From assembly GCA_019058315.1 (NCBI GenBank), contig JAHPZH010000001.1, positions 1,005,432-1,069,431 of the forward strand: 64,000 nt of DNA. Reading direction: 5' to 3'. A program made the position numbers and the translations under genes. Positions 30,701 to 36,700 of the stretch are shown piece by piece; within the stretch, counting starts at the first letter, position 1, and every line of letters begins with the position of its first letter. This stretch comes from Candidatus Helarchaeota archaeon (lineage in GTDB: Archaea; Asgardarchaeota; Lokiarchaeia; Helarchaeales; RDOG01). The notes beneath the pieces are model-generated. The model was given only the letters and a program-made list of their open reading frames with translations, made no database searches and was not told where the DNA came from.

Positions 30701-33700
30701 TTCAGTAAGTATAACATATATTCCCGTACTATCGCTTGTGCTATTTATTTTCACTATTACTGTATCTGGAGTGCCTTTAACATCTAAATCCGAATCTGTT
30801 ACTGTAACAGATGCAATAACATCAGTCCCAAAATATTCAGTCGAATTTAGTTCGATATATCCTGAAACAGTTTGGTACCATGTTGCTGTATCATAATGAT
30901 TTGTAGGGTTTCCAGTAGCAGTATAAACGTCATAGTAATCAACAGTAACTGTATCACCATCCGAGACTAATATTTCATCTAATGGATCGCTGCTGGTTAC
31001 ATTATCGAATGTAAAGGTGCCTATAAATACACCAGTATTAGGACCAGTTTCTGTACATGTTACATTTATTCCAGTTAGATCCGAATCGCTTGTAACAATC
31101 ACATCAACTACATCATTTCCACTTGTGACATCTAAATCAGAATCCGTAACATTAATGGTTGCAGTTTCTCCAGTATAATATATTGTATCATCTAGCACTA
31201 CATCACCCGTAACAGTTGCATTCCAAGTCGCAGAGTCAGTAACATTTGCAAAGAATCCTTGTTGGTTGTGTTCATCGCTGTATGTGGCATTTATTAAATC
31301 ACCATCAGCAGCTTCAATTTTTCCACTGCCACTGGCTCCTGTTGTAAATCCAAAAGTTCCGATAAATATACCTGAATGAAAATCAGTTTCAGTACATTTT
31401 ACAGAGATACCCGAATTGTCGCTATCACTTATTACACTAATATAAACATCATCTGCAAGCCCTGAGGTGTCTAAGTCCATATCAGTAACATTTATTTGTG
31501 CAATAGCACCAGTTCCAAAGTATGCTGTAGCATTTAGAGTTATAGTACCCGTTACAGTTTCTATCCAAGTGGCAGATTTCTTAGGTCTTTTAGGATCTCC
31601 TGCAGAATCATAAGTATCATTGTAAATAGCTCGTACAATATCATTATCTGTTACTTGAATTGAGGTCCCTGGAACGCTTGCTCCAGTAGTAAATCCAAAA
31701 TATCCTTCAAATATACTAGAATTCGCATTCAATTCTGTTAAAGTTATAATAATACCACTATTATCAGATGTACTATTCACATTTACATTAATTGTTTCCT
31801 GAGTTCCCTCATCTTGATTTAAATCTCCATCAGTAACTGTAATTTTAGCACTTGTTCCAGTACCAAAATATTGAGTACTATTTAATGAAATAGACCCCGT
31901 AACGGTTTGGGTCCAATATGCAAAATCTAATACTAAAACTTCTGCACCAGTAACATCATACTGATCCATGTATCCAACCATGATCGTATCATTATCTGTA
32001 GCTTTTATATAATCGCTTGCATTATTACTAGAGGTGGTACTAAAGTAAAATGAACCTGTGAATATTCCAGATGTTCCCGTAGTTTCTGTCAAAGTTACCA
32101 ATATGAATCCAGCTCCGGGTGCGGTACTATTTACACCAATTTCGACATTTTCTTGACCAGAAGTTGTATTTAAGTCATAATCAATAACAGTGACATTTGC
32201 AATGGCATCTGTACCAAAATATTCTAGAGCATCAAGGTCAATTGTCCCACTCATCGTTTCAATCCAAGTTGCTGTGTCACTTGGAGTGTCGGGGTCACCC
32301 GTAGAAGTGTGATTATCATTATAAATCACTTGGACAGTATCATCATCAGACACACTAATTTGTGTTCCCGGAACACTTGGACCAGTTGTAAAACCGAACG
32401 TGCCAGTAAATACACCAGTATTAATGCCTGTTTCATTCAAAATAATAGTAATGGAACTAGGATCAGTTGTACTATTTACAGTAACATTAAATGTTTCTAC
32501 AGCAAGGGGATTTTGATTCTCATCGTCATCTATAACCGTTACAAGAGCAATTGCTCCCGTTCCATAATAATAAGTTGCATTTAAACCAACTGATCCTGTA
32601 GTAGTTTCCGTCCAAATTGCAGTGTCGGTCACAATAACAGGATTACCTATTTGATCGTGTGCATCATCATAAATGGCAGTTATGATATCTCCATCTGTAG
32701 CTTTAATAATATCGCTTGCATTATTACTGGACGAAGTACTAAACCAAAAGTTACCAACAAATATTCCAGTAGAAAGTCCTGTTTCGTCTAGTGTTACATA
32801 AATGAACCCAGCGCCAGGGGCAGTGCTATTAATTCGAATATCCACATCATCAGGATTGATGTCACTTATATTTAAATCTGTATCATTCACAGTCACTGTC
32901 GCTACAGCATCAGTTCCGAAATATTCTATTGCATCTAACTCAATCGTACCGTTAGTGGTTTTATACCACCAAGCACTGTCGGTAAATTGAGCATATTCAC
33001 CTGTACTTGTGTGAGAATCGTTATATCTGACTCCAAATAAATCGCGATGATCTACCCAAATTGTATTAGTGCCACTACCGGTGGTACTGAAATAAAGTAG
33101 CCCCGTAAAATTTGCTGTATTAGGACCAGTTTCTGTTAAATTCACGTATATACCAGTCATATCAAGCGGACTTATTACGTTTACTTGAACCCAATCTATA
33201 GTTGTCGCCGATATATTCAAATCCCGATCTATTACCGTAATAGTTGCGATAGCTCCAGTTCCATAATAGAAAGTTTCATCAAGCGAAACCGATCCAGTCC
33301 AGGTTTCATCCCAAGTTGCATTATCGATCCTGCTTGTAACATTTCCATTAAAATCTTTTTCATCTATATATATAACAGTAATTTCATCTAAATCTAATGC
33401 TTTAATAATATCGTCAGCATCACTGGATGAACCTTTTGTAAATGTGAAATTACCAATGAAGATGCTAGAATTAACTGAAATTTCTGTGCACCTAACTCCA
33501 ATTCCAGTCGAATCACTATCACTTATTACTTTTACGTCAACATATTCTCTAGATAATGGATCTTTATTCAAGTCAGCATCAGTAACGTTAATATAAGCTA
33601 CAGCCCCAGAACCATAATAGACATCTTCATCTAAATAAACACTTCCATTATCAAACCAAGTTTGAACAGTATAATTATAATTAGGAAGAGTGGCATTACT

Positions 33701-36700
33701 ATCATCTATACCCCAATTACCAGCAGTATCATTGGCAAAAACTCTGTAAATTACTGTAGTGTTATAGAGTTGGGGAGGGATTAATGAAATCCAGACGGAT
33801 TGATTTCCAAAGTAATCTAACATTAATACATTATTCCATGTAAGATTACCTAGGATTCTATATTGTAAAATGACCGTATCAATACCACTTGCTTCTTCAG
33901 GTTCTATAGCCCAGGATCCTACATATACAGTGGTATTATAATAAACAGGAATGGGTCCATGACCAGTACCAGGCTGCCATGGAGGTTCATTATCAGTAAT
34001 TGTATAATAATATTGAGAAGAAATAGTTGATTGCCCATTACCGTCTGTAATATTAAAATAAAAGGTTAAATTAAACCCATATGGAGGTGGTTCCCAAAAT
34101 TGCGCGAACCATAACCCAGAAGTAGAATTATAAGGTAAATTATCAACACCACTCTCAGATACACCGGCATAGGACACGTTCCACCACACTTGACACCAAT
34201 AGATAGAACTGTAAGGGGGTCCAAATAATGTATCAGTAGCATTGATTGTAACATTCATAATTTCATTATATTGCCATTGTCCTGGAGGATCGGGAGGATT
34301 TATTGTTATATTATTAAATATAGGAGGATTGAAATCAGTATCTGTAAAATTATAAAACATTCCGGTATTATTATCAACCCCCCAATTCCCTGCTTTATCT
34401 TGGACAAGAAAATAATAGGAATAGAACTGACCTCCAGCTAGAGGGGTAGAATAAGTCCAAAGATCTGGAGTTAATTGTGCCATTGTATAATTGAAATATG
34501 ATCCACCACCAATAGATATAGAAATTATGGAGACATTAACTCCCGAAGCACCGATCGGTTCTGTAGCATTCACAATAAACGTTGTTGAGGCTGGATTAGC
34601 AGGCATTGTTTGATAATAGAGTTCTAATTCAGGAGGATCATAATCAACTACAGTATAATTAACTGGTCCGATGGTTACATTATTATAATTTCCATCACCT
34701 ACTTCAATCATAGCATCTATAGTTGAATTATATGGAAATTGAGGGCTGGTTGTTACCCAATGAGAACCATTATATTCGAGATAACCCTCAAAAGGAAGTG
34801 TTTTATTCATAAATCCATAGATTTTAACATATAAGATATTACTGAATAATGGAGCACCTAAATCATCTTGGGCATCAATAGCTACTGTTATATTTTGATT
34901 ATATTGTAAAAATGGAGGAAGAGGATCAACAATTACATTATTTATAATTGGAATCCAAACATCTCCCACTGTATATTTATAAAACAAACCATAATGGTCA
35001 TCAATACTTGGATTATCATTTTGATCATATGCAACTATATAGTAGGTAAAATTTGTAGAAGGATTCGCAGGAGGTATCCATCCTAAAGTATCCACTCGGT
35101 AATGATTACCACTTATAAAAGTCATAGGAATTGGGAAAAAACCAGATTTATTAAAACTAATCCAACACTCTACATTTCTAACACCAGATGCTTGCCAAGG
35201 TTCGGAAACAAAAGCGCTAATTCTTAAATTTTCCTGAAGAGGACCACCAGAATTATAACTAGAATGATTTACAAAATCAATATCAGGTCCATTGAAATCA
35301 TCATAATAGTATATATATGGACCATCAATCATCCATTCGTTTATATTATTAGTAGCGTTGAGATAATACCAAGCTGTTGTGCCTGATCGACCCCATTCTT
35401 GAAGATCGTATCTCCAAATTGCAGGTTCCCAAGGATTTTCTTGATACATAGGGTATGTGGCTAAAAATCCAGTAATATTAGAATACATAGTTACGTTAGT
35501 AATAGTCCAGCCCAAATCATCCGTTACATTTACCAAAAAATTGATCTGTTGATCATAATTATATGTGAGATCTGGTGGAGATGGATCACGCCTATGAAAA
35601 TTAAATACAGGCATAAAGGATTCAACTGGATTTAATATTCTTTGGTGAATTTCTGCTTCATTATTTTGATAATATTGAAAAATTTGATTTATAATTAAGT
35701 CATTATTAAATTCATCTAGCACGTTATCTGCAACAAGTTTTGCAGTATCTACTGAAGCAACCATATAATCTATAATTCCTTCATAACCACTAATTATTAA
35801 TTCCATTTCTGAATCTAACCCCGTACCAGAATAACAACTTAAGAAGTAGTGATTTTCAATGGTAGACCCCAAAACTGCACTTTGGACTTCATTCCAAGGA
35901 ATTTCTTGAGTCCCAATAATTAGATTTTCTTCAGTCCCATGTAGAGCATAAATGACAGCGAGGGCATTATTATCATTTAAATTTGTAATTACATCATTAA
36001 GGGAAGATACAGGAACTAAATCAATTAAATAATTTGAAGATTCGTCATAAAGTAGTTCTGAAATCAGATTTGCTGCCTTAAGCGAAATTTCATCCAAAGG
36101 ATCATAGAGAAGCTTAATTTTAGGTGTTTCAGAAATATCCACATATGCCTCGCCATAATTAGATAAGAATCCTTTATTATCAGCAGCATCAACACCACAA
36201 ACGAGATAGTAATAAGATCCATCAGAACTAACAGTATCAATATATGAATTCCCAACTATTTCAGATGCAATTAGAGAGTATTTTGAAGGAGAAAAGCTGG
36301 CATAGGTTCCACGATAGATTTCATAAGACACTAAGTCGCTATCGGATGGAGTTGTCCAACTCAAAATAACCTTCCCTTCACCCGCTAATGGTGCATCAAC
36401 AGAAAGTTCAGGAGCTTCGGGACCAACTAAGTCACAAATACCTGTCACAACTTTGGAAGGATTACTTTTTCTTCCAAGAGCATCAATTGCTACAACTTGA
36501 AAAGTAAATTCTTTCATATGATCATAATATTGAACTTCATAAGAAGTTTCAGTGGTTGAACCTATTTTATAAGTATAATAGGTTAAAGGAGAAGTAGAGA
36601 GAATATTATATTTTAAAATTTCATAAGAAACAGCTTTTTTAGGAGCCTCCCACTCCAGTAAAATTTTTCCATGATACCCCGATATCGCGTTTACGATTGG

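Larger units (their letters stand above)
780..33660 (-). repeat. Tandem array of about 94 Ig-like units, about 351 nt (117 aa) each
   Basis: Recurring motifs define the unit in order: YYGTGA, ITVTDSDLN, DTVNVTV, STSDSTGI, LTETGPNTGIFTG, a SDD..D.I strand, DGDTVTVRYND, and DTATWIETVTG. On the plus strand the YYG codons appear as ccataataa-like strings at about 2144, 2492, 2841, 3195, 3546, 3897, 4244 and so on, averaging about 351 nt apart. The array starts near 33660 and the regular units end near 1480; two more degenerate copies run to about 780. The regular spacing of Asp (DxDLN, DGD) suggests calcium-binding loops, which is an inference. Similar DLN/ETG repeats occur in archaeal and bacterial cell-surface proteins. 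The copy number is estimated from spacing, not a full count. Confidence 0.88.

Noticed and set aside
1832..33391. Dozens of plus-strand ORFs of 60-195 codons
   Set aside because: They lie antisense to the giant repeat frame, recur at the unit period with similar sequences, and have low-complexity Ser/Ile or Val/Ser-rich products with no ribosome sites. They are shadows of the repeats.
780..33660. Possible CRISPR or satellite DNA
   Set aside because: Unit length is about 351 nt, units diverge as protein does, and the frame is kept throughout, so it is a coding repeat and not a CRISPR array or noncoding satellite.
34066..36255. Minus-strand ORFs at 34066-34254 and 36064-36255
   Set aside because: They are out of phase with the giant gene, which fully covers them with domain-bearing sequence.
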